NCBI RefSeq assembly: GCF_029933015.1
Contig: NZ_JAOZOZ010000035.1
Coordinates: 1 to 9,509, forward strand
Direction of reading: 5' to 3'
DNA from: Hydrogenimonas sp.
GTDB lineage: Bacteria > Campylobacterota > Campylobacteria > Campylobacterales > Hydrogenimonadaceae
Length of the DNA stretch: 9,509 nucleotides
Position numbers and translations under genes: made by a program. The notes beneath the pieces are model-generated. The model saw nothing but the letters and a program-made list of their open reading frames with translations, had not been told where the DNA came from and did not search any database. Shown in pieces: positions 1 to 7,068 of this stretch (its first letter is position 1; the number at the start of each line of letters is the position of its first letter).

Positions 1-50
1 AAAGACTTAGCGACATAAAAGAATAATCGTCGTACACTTTATAAAATAGA

Positions 51-57
51 TATAAAT
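51..57 (+). promoter_or_regulatory. Candidate -10 element upstream of the GGDEF/EAL gene
   Basis: The 119 bases before the first gene are AT-rich. TATAAAT at 51-57 resembles a sigma-70 -10 box and would give a leader of about 55 nt; a second TATAAA lies at 40-45. No convincing -35 box is visible. A 10-bp palindrome AAACCGGTTT at 77-86 lies between the box and the gene and could be a protein-binding site. Nothing else is seen in 1-119. This is a weak call from motif likeness alone. Confidence 0.25.
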
Positions 58-119
58 CAAGACGTTTTTTATCATGAAACCGGTTTGCGGTCAGATCGTC
101 GAAAACAGATGGAACATTA

Positions 120-2429
120 ATGTCAAAAATTTTCAAATCTCTTTTAAAACGCATCAAAACGACATTTTCGGAATCTGAAATACTTCATCAGTTTCTAAGA
201 GAACAGGTTCTGGTCACCCTCTGTACCAAAGTGCCTGTGACGATGGGTGCGACGATCATCGTGGCGACGAGTCTGCTCGTCTTTTTATGGCCCTACGTCA
301 ACCAGACGGCTCTGGGGATATGGTATGGAGCCATTCTTATGCTCTCGGTGGAGAGGGTCTATTTCGCCCTGAAAGGGTGTCAGTATGGGGAGCGCTCGCT
401 GGAAGAGCGGTATCAGAGATTTCGTATCGAAGCGGTGACGATGGCTTTTCTCTGGGCGGTCGCCGCATTTCTCTTCTATCCGGAAGGTCATCTGGAGTAT
501 GAGCTTCTGCTCGCACTTATCGTAGCGGGCATGGCCGGAGGCGGCGCCATCACACTGGCGATCGACAGAAAGATCGCCGATACCTACATCGTTTTGATCC
601 TCTCTTCTCTCGCTTTGCGGCTCATTGTCTGCCAAGACGAACTGCATGTCATCCTTTTTCTGATGGCACTCGTTTTCATGACGGTCTTTCTGGTGAGTAC
701 GAGACAGCTCAGCAGAATACTGGAGAAGGGGATCCGCCAGCACGGGGAGCTGGGAGAGCTGCGCCAAAGGCTCGATCTGATCGCCGATCAGGCGCCGGTG
801 GGCATTCTCTATTTCGACACGGATTTCAACATCATCGACTGCAACAAGGCTTTGACGGAGCATATCGGTCTGCAGAAAGAGACGATACTCAAACTCAATC
901 TGCTCCGCCTGAAAGACCAAAGACCCATCAAAAACATCAGGAAAGTCATCGAAGAGAAGCGGGTGATGCATTACGAAGGGCCTTTTATCGCCACGATCGC
1001 GGGGAAGGAGCTTTGGGTATCAGTTGTCTATTCACCCCTGCTGGACCAGTCCGGCAAACTTATCGGCGGTGTGGCGGTCATGCAGGACAAAACGGCCGAA
1101 CATCAGGCGATGGAGCGTGCGGAATTTCTCGCCTACCATGACGCACTGACCCACCTGCCCAACCGAAAGCTGCTGGAAGACCGGTATCAGCTGCAGATCG
1201 CCCAGGCGGCCAGAGAGAAGTTTTTTTCGGCCCTTCTTTTTCTGGATCTCGACCGCTTCAAACATATCAACGATACCTACGGTCACAATGTCGGAGACGA
1301 ACTTCTCAAGGAGACGGCCGACCGTCTTCGAAGCATTCTGAGACAGAGCGATACGGTCTGCCGGCTCGGCGGTGACGAGTTCATCATCTTTCTGCCGATG
1401 ATTTCGAGGGATCTGAAGGAGAGTGTCGAACACACCTGGCAGGTGAGCAAGAAAATTCACAAGGCATTGGCAAAACCTTATCATATCGATCAGCATCAGC
1501 TCTATATCACGACCAGTATCGGGGCCGTGATGATCTACGGCCAGGACGAGCCCCTCGACGAGATTCTCCGGATCGCCGATATCGCCATGTACCATGCCAA
1601 AAGACGCGGGCAGGGAATCACCAGTTTCTACGAGGAGGAGATGGACAAAGAGCTGCGTCGCACCATCAGGCTCGAACACGACCTGCGCCACGCTATCGAC
1701 AAGAACCAGCTTTTCATCCGGTATCAGCCCATCGTCGATATCGACAGAGAGCGGATATACGGAGCCGAGGCGCTGCTGCGATGGAGACAGCCGGACGGTT
1801 CCGTGATCATGCCCTCCGAGTTCATTCCCGTGGCGGAAGAGTCCAAACTGATCCATCAGATCGGACATTGGGTGATCGAAAAGGTGTGTCAGAAACTGCG
1901 GGAGTGGCAGAAGAGCGGTGATTTTCCTCTCTATTATGTCAGCATAAACATCAGTTCCAAACAGTTCAGACACTACGGTTTTTACGACGAGGTGATGGGG
2001 GTCGTGGAAAAATACGGGATCGATCCCCGTCACATCAAATTTGAAATCACCGAAAGCATACTGATGGAGGAGAGTGAGAAAGCCAGAGCGCTGATCGCGA
2101 AGTTCAACGAAGCGGGTATCGGTTTCATGATCGACGATTTCGGGACCGGCTACTCTTCGCTCTCCTATCTGAAACAGTTCGAATTCGAGTCGATCAAGAT
2201 CGACAAATCCTTTATCCGGGACATTCTGACCGACGAGGATGACGTGGCACTGGTGAGGGCGATGGTCGATATCGCCAGGCAGTTCAGATACAGCGTCATT
2301 GCCGAAGGGGTGGAGACGGTGCAGCAGAAAAACCGGCTGAAAGCGATCGACGATACCATATTCTGTCAGGGGTACTACTTCAGCGGGCCGCTCGATGAAA
2401 AAGAGTTTCTCGAAATGTTGAAAAAGTGA
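120..2429 (+). CDS. Membrane-anchored PAS-GGDEF-EAL protein (c-di-GMP synthase/phosphodiesterase)
   Basis: A 769-residue inner-membrane signalling protein that probably makes and/or degrades cyclic di-GMP. After a cytoplasmic N-terminus, about six hydrophobic segments follow (near residues 40-58, 63-83, 105-120, 128-147, 154-171, 175-192). Next come a short helix, a PAS domain (about 217-330), a GGDEF domain (about 338-505) and an EAL domain (about 520-765). The GGDEF motif is intact at 417-421, preceded by an inhibitory-site RQSD at 408-411. The EAL domain keeps EAL (550-552), the NIS motif, ITES, DDFGTG starting at D672-D673, the KIDKSF lysine and the AEGVET glutamate E729. Both activities are therefore possible; which dominates cannot be read from sequence. 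The six-helix part resembles MASE-type sensor regions, but I cannot assign a family. The ATG at 120 has only a weak ribosome site (GATGGA). The gene stands alone and converges on the next gene with 15 bases between stops. Confidence 0.93.
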   Translation: MSKIFKSLLKRIKTTFSESEILHQFLREQVLVTLCTKVPVTMGATIIVATSLLVFLWPYVNQTALGIWYGAILMLSVERVYFALKGCQYGERSLEERYQRFRIEAVTMAFLWAVAAFLFYPEGHLEYELLLALIVAGMAGGGAITLAIDRKIADTYIVLILSSLALRLIVCQDELHVILFLMALVFMTVFLVSTRQLSRILEKGIRQHGELGELRQRLDLIADQAPVGILYFDTDFNIIDCNKALTEHIGLQKETILKLNLLRLKDQRPIKNIRKVIEEKRVMHYEGPFIATIAGKELWVSVVYSPLLDQSGKLIGGVAVMQDKTAEHQAMERAEFLAYHDALTHLPNRKLLEDRYQLQIAQAAREKFFSALLFLDLDRFKHINDTYGHNVGDELLKETADRLRSILRQSDTVCRLGGDEFIIFLPMISRDLKESVEHTWQVSKKIHKALAKPYHIDQHQLYITTSIGAVMIYGQDEPLDEILRIADIAMYHAKRRGQGITSFYEEEMDKELRRTIRLEHDLRHAIDKNQLFIRYQPIVDIDRERIYGAEALLRWRQPDGSVIMPSEFIPVAEESKLIHQIGHWVIEKVCQKLREWQKSGDFPLYYVSINISSKQFRHYGFYDEVMGVVEKYGIDPRHIKFEITESILMEESEKARALIAKFNEAGIGFMIDDFGTGYSSLSYLKQFEFESIKIDKSFIRDILTDEDDVALVRAMVDIARQFRYSVIAEGVETVQQKNRLKAIDDTIFCQGYYFSGPLDEKEFLEMLKK

Positions 2430-2444
2430 AAGAAAAGCCGGGTT

Positions 2445-2897
2445 CTATTGATAGCGGATGCGCGTAGCGTCTACGAGGGGTTTTTTGATATCCTCTTTGG
2501 GAGTATGCAGGGCGATGATGAGGCGTTCGATGATCTCTTCGGGAGAGATTTTGCTTTCGCCGATCTCCATGATCGCGGCGGAGATATCCCCTTCGTGCAC
2601 CTCTTTGGTGAAGAGTTTTAGAATGTTGCCAAAAGCGATCTTGCCCTTTTCCAGGGGAGTGTTGGGATAGATGACGAAAAAGAGGTTCTGATCCAGCGCC
2701 ATGACCATATCGGTCTTGCGGGTGTTGCGCTCGAGTGTGAGTAGCATCTTCAGCGGTGCCTGGATCAAAAGGGCACTCGAGGGCAGGCCATAGCGCTCGA
2801 AATCGTAGAGCGCCATATCGATATAGTTCATGATCAGCGGCTTGACCTGCCTGAGCATCACCTTGAGACGGGGATTTTTCCGGATTGTTTCATTCAT
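2445..2897 (-). CDS. Small protein resembling a degenerate, shortened GGDEF domain with a retained RxxD motif
   Basis: A 150-residue soluble protein that I do not recognise as a named family. Its pattern follows a GGDEF domain. FERYGLPSSALLI (33-45) matches the usual first strand, and LLTLERNTRKTD (52-63) matches the helix before the active site. R60-K-T-D63, five residues and then DQNLF (69-73) sit exactly where RxxD-x5-GGDEF lies in the neighbouring cyclase. FFVIYPNTPLEKG then follows, and later ISPEEIIERLIIAL (117-130). The catalytic motif is lost, and the stretch holding the metal Asp and the N-D-x-x-G-H region is deleted. A catalytically dead c-di-GMP-binding or protein-interaction role is inference. 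I chose ATG at 2897, which follows AGAAG and lies 8 nt after the dapC stop. A GTG at 2927 would overlap dapC by 22 nt. It is probably cotranscribed with dapC and is convergent with the GGDEF/EAL gene. Confidence 0.75.
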   Translation of the reverse strand: MNETIRKNPRLKVMLRQVKPLIMNYIDMALYDFERYGLPSSALLIQAPLKMLLTLERNTRKTDMVMALDQNLFFVIYPNTPLEKGKIAFGNILKLFTKEVHEGDISAAIMEIGESKISPEEIIERLIIALHTPKEDIKKPLVDATRIRYQ

Positions 2898-2905
2898 CGC
2901 TTCTA

Positions 2906-4036
2906 TTATAGCATCTCGTCGAGACACTTTTTGATGCGACGGACCGCGTCGAGAGTCTTCTCGGCGTTTTCCACCAGGGCGATGCGGACGAATCCCTGGC
3001 CGATGCCTTCCCTGCCCAGAAAGCTTCCCGGCAGAACCTTGACGTTGTATTTCTCAAAGAGCCGTCTCGTGAACGCCAGTTCGTCGCCCACTTCGAGCCA
3101 GATGTAGAAGGTGGCTTCGGGTGTCTTCACCCCCAGCACTTCACGGGCGATTTCGAAATTTTCTTTGTACTTTTCCCTGAAGGCGATGACGTGTTCGTTG
3201 TCGTTCCACGCAGCGGCCGCCGCCATCTGAAGGGGCAGGGGGGAAGCGCACCCCACATAGGTGCGGTAGCGCATATACTCCCGCAGGATCCCGTCGTCGC
3301 CCGCCACGAATCCGCTGCGAAGCCCCGGGGCGCTGGAGCGTTTGGAGACGGAGTTGATGACCAGGACGTTTCTGAATGTCGGGTTGTCCGCTTCGATGGA
3401 AGCCTGCAGCAAAGAGGGCGGCGGCGTATGGGTGAAGATTTCGCTGTAGCACTCGTCGTTTAAAAGGACGAAGTCGTATTTTATCGCCAGCTTCACCCAT
3501 TCCGTCATCGTCTTCAGGTCCATGACGGAAGCGGTGGGGTTGTTGGGGAAGTTGAGGATCACCAGATCGCATCCGGCAAGTTCCGGCTCGTGGATACGGG
3601 GAAGAAAGCCGTTCTCCTTGGTCAGGTGCAGGTGCAGCACCTTCGCACCGCTGGCGATGGCGGCCCCTTCGTAGATCTGATAGAAAGGGTTGGTGTAGGC
3701 CATCATCGGTTCGTCGAGATCGGCCAGCAGAAACTGGGGAAAGTTGAATAGAAACTCCCGGGTTCCGAAGGTAGGGATGATCTGCGAATCGTCCAGCTCG
3801 ATATGGAAGCGGTGTCTGAAGAAGTTTCGCATCGCTTCGCGCAGTTCGGGTTCTCCGGAGGTTTTGGGATATTTTTTCAGCAGGGTGGCGCTGTCGCAGA
3901 GGGCTTTCGTGATGAATTCGGGGGTATCGAACTGCGGCTCTCCGATGGTCAGCACGATCGGCTCGTACTTTTCATTCGGTACGATATCTTCGAGCAGTAC
4001 GTTCAGTTTTTCGAAAGGATAGGTTTCAAATCGCAA
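2906..4036 (-). CDS. dapC: Succinyldiaminopimelate transaminase-like PLP aminotransferase
   Basis: A fold-type I PLP aminotransferase (class I/II), 376 residues, cytoplasmic. In Campylobacterota, proteins of this type are annotated as N-succinyldiaminopimelate transaminase, which acts in the succinylase branch of lysine and meso-diaminopimelate synthesis. Visible motifs are NFPNNPTA with N166 (PLP ring), NDECYSEI with D194 and Y197, and SVSKRSSAPGLRSGF with K232 as the Schiff-base lysine and R240 for phosphate. R351, in GFVRIALV, probably binds the substrate carboxylate. Length is normal for the family. The start is TTG at 4036, because no ATG or GTG lies near the N-terminal motif YPFEKL; GGA seven bases upstream supports it. 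It is divergent from the thioredoxin operon and is followed at once by the small GGDEF-like gene. The exact substrate is inferred by family likeness and could be another dicarboxylic amino acid. Confidence 0.88.
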   Translation of the reverse strand: MRFETYPFEKLNVLLEDIVPNEKYEPIVLTIGEPQFDTPEFITKALCDSATLLKKYPKTSGEPELREAMRNFFRHRFHIELDDSQIIPTFGTREFLFNFPQFLLADLDEPMMAYTNPFYQIYEGAAIASGAKVLHLHLTKENGFLPRIHEPELAGCDLVILNFPNNPTASVMDLKTMTEWVKLAIKYDFVLLNDECYSEIFTHTPPPSLLQASIEADNPTFRNVLVINSVSKRSSAPGLRSGFVAGDDGILREYMRYRTYVGCASPLPLQMAAAAAWNDNEHVIAFREKYKENFEIAREVLGVKTPEATFYIWLEVGDELAFTRRLFEKYNVKVLPGSFLGREGIGQGFVRIALVENAEKTLDAVRRIKKCLDEML

Positions 4037-4059
4037 GGAAAATTCCTTTTTTGATACCT

Positions 4060-4065
4060 ATTGTA
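4060..4065 (-). promoter_or_regulatory. Candidate -10 box for dapC
   Basis: On the minus strand TACAAT reads from 4065 to 4060, preceded by TTTTG. It matches TATAAT at five of six positions and would start transcription near 4053, leaving a leader of about 17 nt before the TTG at 4036. No clear -35 box is seen. Confidence 0.4.
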
Positions 4066-4088
4066 CAAAAGGCGCCCGAAAATTGAGG

Positions 4089-4094
4089 TAAAAT
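4089..4094 (+). promoter_or_regulatory. Candidate -10 box for the thioredoxin/two-component operon
   Basis: TAAAAT at 4089-4094 matches TATAAT at five of six positions and would give a leader of about 45 nt before the ATG at 4147. It lies 24 bases from the opposing dapC -10 candidate, so the two promoters would share a short divergent region. No good -35 box is visible. Confidence 0.4.
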
Positions 4095-4146
4095 AGATGG
4101 AAATATTTCGTGATTTTCGAACTGCGAATCCAAAAGGAGGTTTGAG

Positions 4147-4581
4147 ATGTCGACCATCCATGTCGTATGCCCGCACTGTCACAAGGTCAACCGCATTCCC
4201 GTGAAGGATCATTATACGAAAGCCAACTGCGGCTACTGCAAGCGGTCGCTTCTGGATACCCATCCCGTGGAGCTGACTCCCGAAACGTTTCCCATCCATA
4301 TCCACAAAAGCGACATTCCCGTCGTCGTCGATTTCTGGGCACCCTGGTGCGGTCCCTGCCGGATGATGGCACCCGCCTACGAAGAGGCGGCCGCACAGTT
4401 TCCGCTGAAGGCGCAGTTCGCGAAAGTCAACACCGAACAGTTCCAGCAGCTGGCGGCACCTTTCGGCATCCGGGGAATTCCGACGATCATCGTCTTCAAG
4501 CACGGACAGGAAGTGGATCGCGTCAGCGGCGCGCTGCCGGCCCAGCAGATCGTCCAGCTGGTCGCGCGGCACATCGGATAG
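4147..4581 (+). CDS. trxC: Thioredoxin with N-terminal zinc finger (TrxC / thioredoxin 2 type)
   Basis: A 144-residue cytoplasmic thiol-disulfide oxidoreductase. The N-terminus carries two CxxC pairs, C8/C11 (CPHC) and C28/C31 (CGYC), which in TrxC proteins bind one zinc. The thioredoxin fold follows with the buried D62, the active site WCGPC (C68 and C71) and the cis-proline P112 in GIRGIPT. Length and order match thioredoxin 2 (E. coli TrxC is similar in size). There is no signal peptide, so it works in the cytoplasm, reducing proteins through the C68/C71 pair. The start is well supported by AGGAGG at 4135-4140. It is the first gene of a tight run: its stop lies 4 nt before a small secreted protein and then a two-component pair, which hints at a shared redox-stress role. 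Confidence 0.93.
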   Translation: MSTIHVVCPHCHKVNRIPVKDHYTKANCGYCKRSLLDTHPVELTPETFPIHIHKSDIPVVVDFWAPWCGPCRMMAPAYEEAAAQFPLKAQFAKVNTEQFQQLAAPFGIRGIPTIIVFKHGQEVDRVSGALPAQQIVQLVARHIG

Positions 4582-4585
4582 CCCG

Positions 4586-4801
4586 ATGAAGAAATTCTTC
4601 CTCTTTTTTCTCTTCACGCTGCTGCTGCATGCCATCGACTGGTCCGACCGCAGCACCCAGGAGCTCATCGCGGCACTGGGTTACGAAAAGAGCGAAAACA
4701 TCCCCGTCATACTGCACGAGCTGAAAAAACGGGAGATGACGATGACGCCGGAAGAGAAAAAGGCCTACCGTGAAAAACTCGAACAGCTGAAAAAGAAGTG
4801 A
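4586..4801 (+). CDS. Small secreted helical protein, DUF1104-like
   Basis: A 71-residue protein with a clear signal peptide (KK followed by hydrophobic 4-15, likely cut after HA at 15-16), leaving a mature chain of about 55 residues. The mature part, DWSDRSTQELIAAL, then HELKKR and MTPEEKKAYREKL, is charged and helical with no cysteine. It resembles the DUF1104 family of small periplasmic proteins known from Helicobacter and relatives; I recall this by pattern and could not search. The final helix also recalls the TPEQ-type motif of CpxP/Spy periplasmic proteins. It starts 4 nt after trxC with a weak ribosome site, so coupling to trxC is likely, and its TGA overlaps the ATG of the response regulator. 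An accessory role for the adjacent sensor kinase is inference. Confidence 0.8.
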   Translation: MKKFFLFFLFTLLLHAIDWSDRSTQELIAALGYEKSENIPVILHELKKREMTMTPEEKKAYREKLEQLKKK

Positions 4802-5472
4802 TGAAAAGCCGCATCTTTCTACTCGAAGACGACACGAACCTCTCGGAAACGGTCACCGATTTTCTCGAAGAGGAGGGCTTTACGGTCGATACCGCCTACG
4901 ACGGGGAGGAGGCGGAGGAGAAACTCTACGAAAACCGCTACGACATGCTGCTGCTCGATGTCAACGTGCCGGGCATCAACGGATTCGAGCTGCTCAAAGA
5001 GGCGCGGCAAAGAGGCGTCGACACGCCGGCCATCTTCATCACCTCTCTCAACGCCATCGAAAATCTCGAAGAGGGGTACGAAAGCGGCGCCGACGACTAC
5101 ATCCGCAAACCGTTCGCCCTCAAAGAGCTTCTGCTGCGGATCACGACACTGCTCAAGCGAAACTTCTCCCACAAAAACGGCGACCGTATCGAGATCGATA
5201 CGGGTATCGAGTACGACACGGTGGGCAACACCCTCTACGTCGATGGCGAGCCGGCGGGTCTGCAGCCCAAGGAACTGGCGCTTCTGAAGCTTTTTCTGAG
5301 TCGCCCCAACGAAGTCGTGGCCCACGAAACCATCTACGACACCCTCTGGGGCTACGACGAAACGCCCAGCGAAACGGCTTTGCGAACCTACATCAAAAAC
5401 CTCCGAAAAACCATAGGAAAAGAGAAAATTGTCAGCATCAAACGCTACGGCTACAAGTACCTCCCAAAGTGA
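4801..5472 (+). CDS. OmpR-family response regulator
   Basis: A 223-residue DNA-binding response regulator. The receiver domain (about 3-115) has the acidic pair D10/D11, phospho-acceptor D53 in LLLDVNVPG, T81 in FITS and K103 in IRKPF. The C-terminal winged helix (about 125-222) shows LQPKELALLKLFL and the recognition region ETALRTYIKNLRKTIG, followed by IKRYGYKYL. I chose ATG at 4801, which gives a TGATG overlap with the preceding stop, over GTG at 4798. It overlaps the kinase gene by 44 nt, so the two are a cognate pair. Likeness to the ArsR/RacR/CprR-type regulators of Campylobacterota is only general, and the signal is unknown. Confidence 0.92.
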   Translation: MKSRIFLLEDDTNLSETVTDFLEEEGFTVDTAYDGEEAEEKLYENRYDMLLLDVNVPGINGFELLKEARQRGVDTPAIFITSLNAIENLEEGYESGADDYIRKPFALKELLLRITTLLKRNFSHKNGDRIEIDTGIEYDTVGNTLYVDGEPAGLQPKELALLKLFLSRPNEVVAHETIYDTLWGYDETPSETALRTYIKNLRKTIGKEKIVSIKRYGYKYLPK

Positions 5473-6625
5473 GCGCAGAACCCTTCTGCGTTTTCTGGGA
5501 CTCTACGCCTTTCTCGCACTGCTCATCCTGATCCTGGGATCGACGATCTACTACAAACTCCAGAAAGATCTGATGCTTCAGACCAAACGTCTGGAGCTGG
5601 AGGAGTACTCCAAGGAGCTGATCGACGGTCTGAAGTGGCTGCATATCTATTTCGACCGCTACCGCACCTATCCGCGAAACCCTCTCTACCGTTCCGCCAT
5701 CTACGACTCGGACAAGGTACGTATCTTCAGTACGCTCAAGCATCCCGAGGGAGTGGAGTTGAATAAAGTCATCTATACGACCGACGGCGTCATCCACTAT
5801 ATCCATGTGCTCGACTCCTACTATCTGGGAGCCAAATATGTGGTGGTCGAAATCGACGACGACGGGAAGTGGTTTCTGCGTACATGGAAAAACATCATCG
5901 TCTACGGCGGTGCCATGCTGGCGATCTTTCTGCTGGCGGGTCTGATCCTCGTGCGTCTCTTTCTGGCTCCCATGCGCAACGCCATCCGGCTTCTGGACCG
6001 TTTCATCAAAGACACGACCCACGAGCTCAACACCCCCGTCAACGCGATTTTGACCAACATCGAAATGATCGACACGGGTAGTCTCGACGACAGGATCGCC
6101 AAAAAGATCAAACGGATCGAGATAGGGGCCAGAACCATCAGCAACATCTACCAGGACCTGACCTATCTGGTGCTTCACCACCAGATCGCCTCCCAAAACA
6201 GAGAGATCGATCTGAGCCGCCTGGTGCAGGAGCGTGTCGACTACTTCAGGATACTGGCGGAGTCGAAGCGGGTGGAGATCGAGACCGATATCCAGCCGGG
6301 TGTGAAGCTCTTCATCGACGAAGGCAAAGCGGCCCGTCTTGTGGACAACATCCTCTCCAACGCCATCAAATACAACAGAAGAGGGGGGCAGATTTTCGTC
6401 CGTCTGCGACCGGGGGAGCTGAGTGTCCAGGATACGGGGATCGGCATGGACGAGGCGGCCATCCGGGAAGTCTTCAAGCGTTACAAACGGTTCGACACCA
6501 GTGTGGGGGGATTCGGCATAGGCCTCAATATCGTGGCGATGATCGCCAAAGAGTATCATCTGCATATCGACATACGTTCGAAAAAAGAGCGCGGATCGGA
6601 GGTGATCGTACGATGGAACGTCTGA
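5429..6625 (+). CDS. Membrane sensor histidine kinase, cognate to the upstream regulator
   Basis: A 398-residue inner-membrane kinase. TM1 lies near 23-41, a periplasmic domain of about 110 residues follows (42-155), and TM2 is near 156-178. The H box follows after only about 20 residues, so there is no room for a HAMP domain. Visible motifs are THELNTP with phospho-acceptor H198, the N box DNILSNAIKY (N307, N311), the G1 box DTGIGM (D335) and the G2 box GGFGIGLNIV (360-369). The sensor domain is rich in Tyr and Arg and has no cysteine or heme motif, so if it senses redox state it must do so through a partner. The start is TTG at 5429, inside the regulator gene; the next in-frame ATG lies beyond TM1, and only a CTG at 5486 would be an alternative. 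It overlaps the next gene by a TGATG. Confidence 0.9.
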   Translation: MSASNATATSTSQSERRTLLRFLGLYAFLALLILILGSTIYYKLQKDLMLQTKRLELEEYSKELIDGLKWLHIYFDRYRTYPRNPLYRSAIYDSDKVRIFSTLKHPEGVELNKVIYTTDGVIHYIHVLDSYYLGAKYVVVEIDDDGKWFLRTWKNIIVYGGAMLAIFLLAGLILVRLFLAPMRNAIRLLDRFIKDTTHELNTPVNAILTNIEMIDTGSLDDRIAKKIKRIEIGARTISNIYQDLTYLVLHHQIASQNREIDLSRLVQERVDYFRILAESKRVEIETDIQPGVKLFIDEGKAARLVDNILSNAIKYNRRGGQIFVRLRPGELSVQDTGIGMDEAAIREVFKRYKRFDTSVGGFGIGLNIVAMIAKEYHLHIDIRSKKERGSEVIVRWNV

Positions 6626-6963
6626 TGAAAAGATTGCCGCTTCTCATGCTGCTGGCCGCCGTGATCCTGACGGCGGCCCAAAGAGACCCCTATCGAAACG
6701 ATTGCGTGCGGTGCCACAGAAAACTTCCGGTAACCCTGGACAAATTTTTCTTCAACTACCTGCTCAAGTACAGCAGTGAAAGGGAGGTCAAAGCCGCCCT
6801 GTACAGCTTTCTGAGGCATCCGACGAAGAAGAAGGCGCTGGCATCCGAAGAGCTGATCCGCCAGTATGGATTGATGCCCCCCAGCAGGCTGAGTGATACC
6901 GATCTACGCAGGGCGATTGATACCTATTGGGAAACCTATAAAGTATTTGGGAAAATAAAATAG
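6625..6963 (+). CDS. Secreted monoheme c-type cytochrome-like protein
   Basis: A 112-residue exported protein with a signal peptide (KR, then a hydrophobic core to about residue 18, cut near TAA). A single heme-binding CVRCH (C27, C30, H31) stands near the mature N-terminus. A possible axial Met lies in YGLMPPS. The rest (EREVKAALYSFLRHP, RAIDTYWETYKVF) is helical, consistent with a small periplasmic cytochrome. I chose ATG at 6625, where GGA seven bases upstream supports it and the ATG overlaps the kinase TGA. An ATG at 6613 would add four residues (MERL) before the signal peptide. It is the last gene of the two-component run. It could be a heme-based sensory partner or a target of the system; both ideas are inference. 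Confidence 0.85.
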   Translation: MKRLPLLMLLAAVILTAAQRDPYRNDCVRCHRKLPVTLDKFFFNYLLKYSSEREVKAALYSFLRHPTKKKALASEELIRQYGLMPPSRLSDTDLRRAIDTYWETYKVFGKIK

Positions 6964-6970
6964 TTTGTGC

Positions 6971-6976
6971 TAAAAT
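6971..6976 (+). promoter_or_regulatory. Candidate extended -10 box (first of two) for the cytochrome-like gene
   Basis: TAAAAT at 6971-6976 is preceded by TGC, which gives the extended -10 form TGnTAAAAT. It begins only eight bases after the stop of the monoheme gene. Transcripts from here would carry a leader of about 85 nt including a small hairpin, CCGGA-GAT-TCCGG, at 7033-7045. Confidence 0.35.
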
Positions 6977-6980
6977 CTCT

Positions 6981-7002
6981 TTCACGATTACTCCACGATT
7001 GT
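6981..7002 (+). promoter_or_regulatory. Two CACGATT repeats 11 bp apart, possible response-regulator operator
   Basis: CACGATT occurs at 6983-6989 and again at 6994-7000, exactly 11 bp apart, one helical turn. The flanking bases also partly agree (T before, a pyrimidine-rich edge). They occupy the -35 region of the TACAAT box at 7007-7012. OmpR-family regulators commonly bind tandem half-sites with this spacing, and one is encoded just upstream. Two seven-base copies can arise by chance, so this is a candidate only. Confidence 0.35.
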
Positions 7003-7006
7003 GCTC

Positions 7007-7012
7007 TACAAT
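7007..7012 (+). promoter_or_regulatory. Candidate -10 box (second) for the cytochrome-like gene
   Basis: TACAAT at 7007-7012 matches the -10 consensus at five of six positions and would start transcription near 7019, about 50 nt before the ATG at 7069. No standard -35 box is present. The spaced CACGATT repeats lie in its place, as expected of an activator-dependent promoter. Confidence 0.4.
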
Positions 7013-7068
7013 GTGGGTATCAAAAGGGTGAACCGGAGATTCCGGGCATCCAATCAAAAGGAGGATAC

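Noticed and set aside
1032..2033. Long minus-strand open frame opposite the GGDEF/EAL gene (also 285-971)
   Set aside because: It lies fully antisense to a gene with complete, recognisable domains, has no family motifs and no ribosome site; it is a by-product of codon bias.
4003..4668. 221-residue minus-strand open frame across trxC and the dapC promoter region
   Set aside because: It overlaps trxC, whose zinc and active-site motifs are intact, and would run through the divergent promoter region; no homology is visible.
5438..6565. 375-residue minus-strand open frame opposite the histidine kinase (also 4819-5325 opposite the regulator)
   Set aside because: The sense strand encodes intact kinase and regulator motifs. 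The antisense product is rich in His, Asp and Val in a pattern typical of mirror frames.
6967..7068. N-terminal extension of the cytochrome-like gene to a start at 6967
   Set aside because: It would place 34 residues before a clear signal peptide, while AAAGGAGG directly precedes the ATG at 7069.
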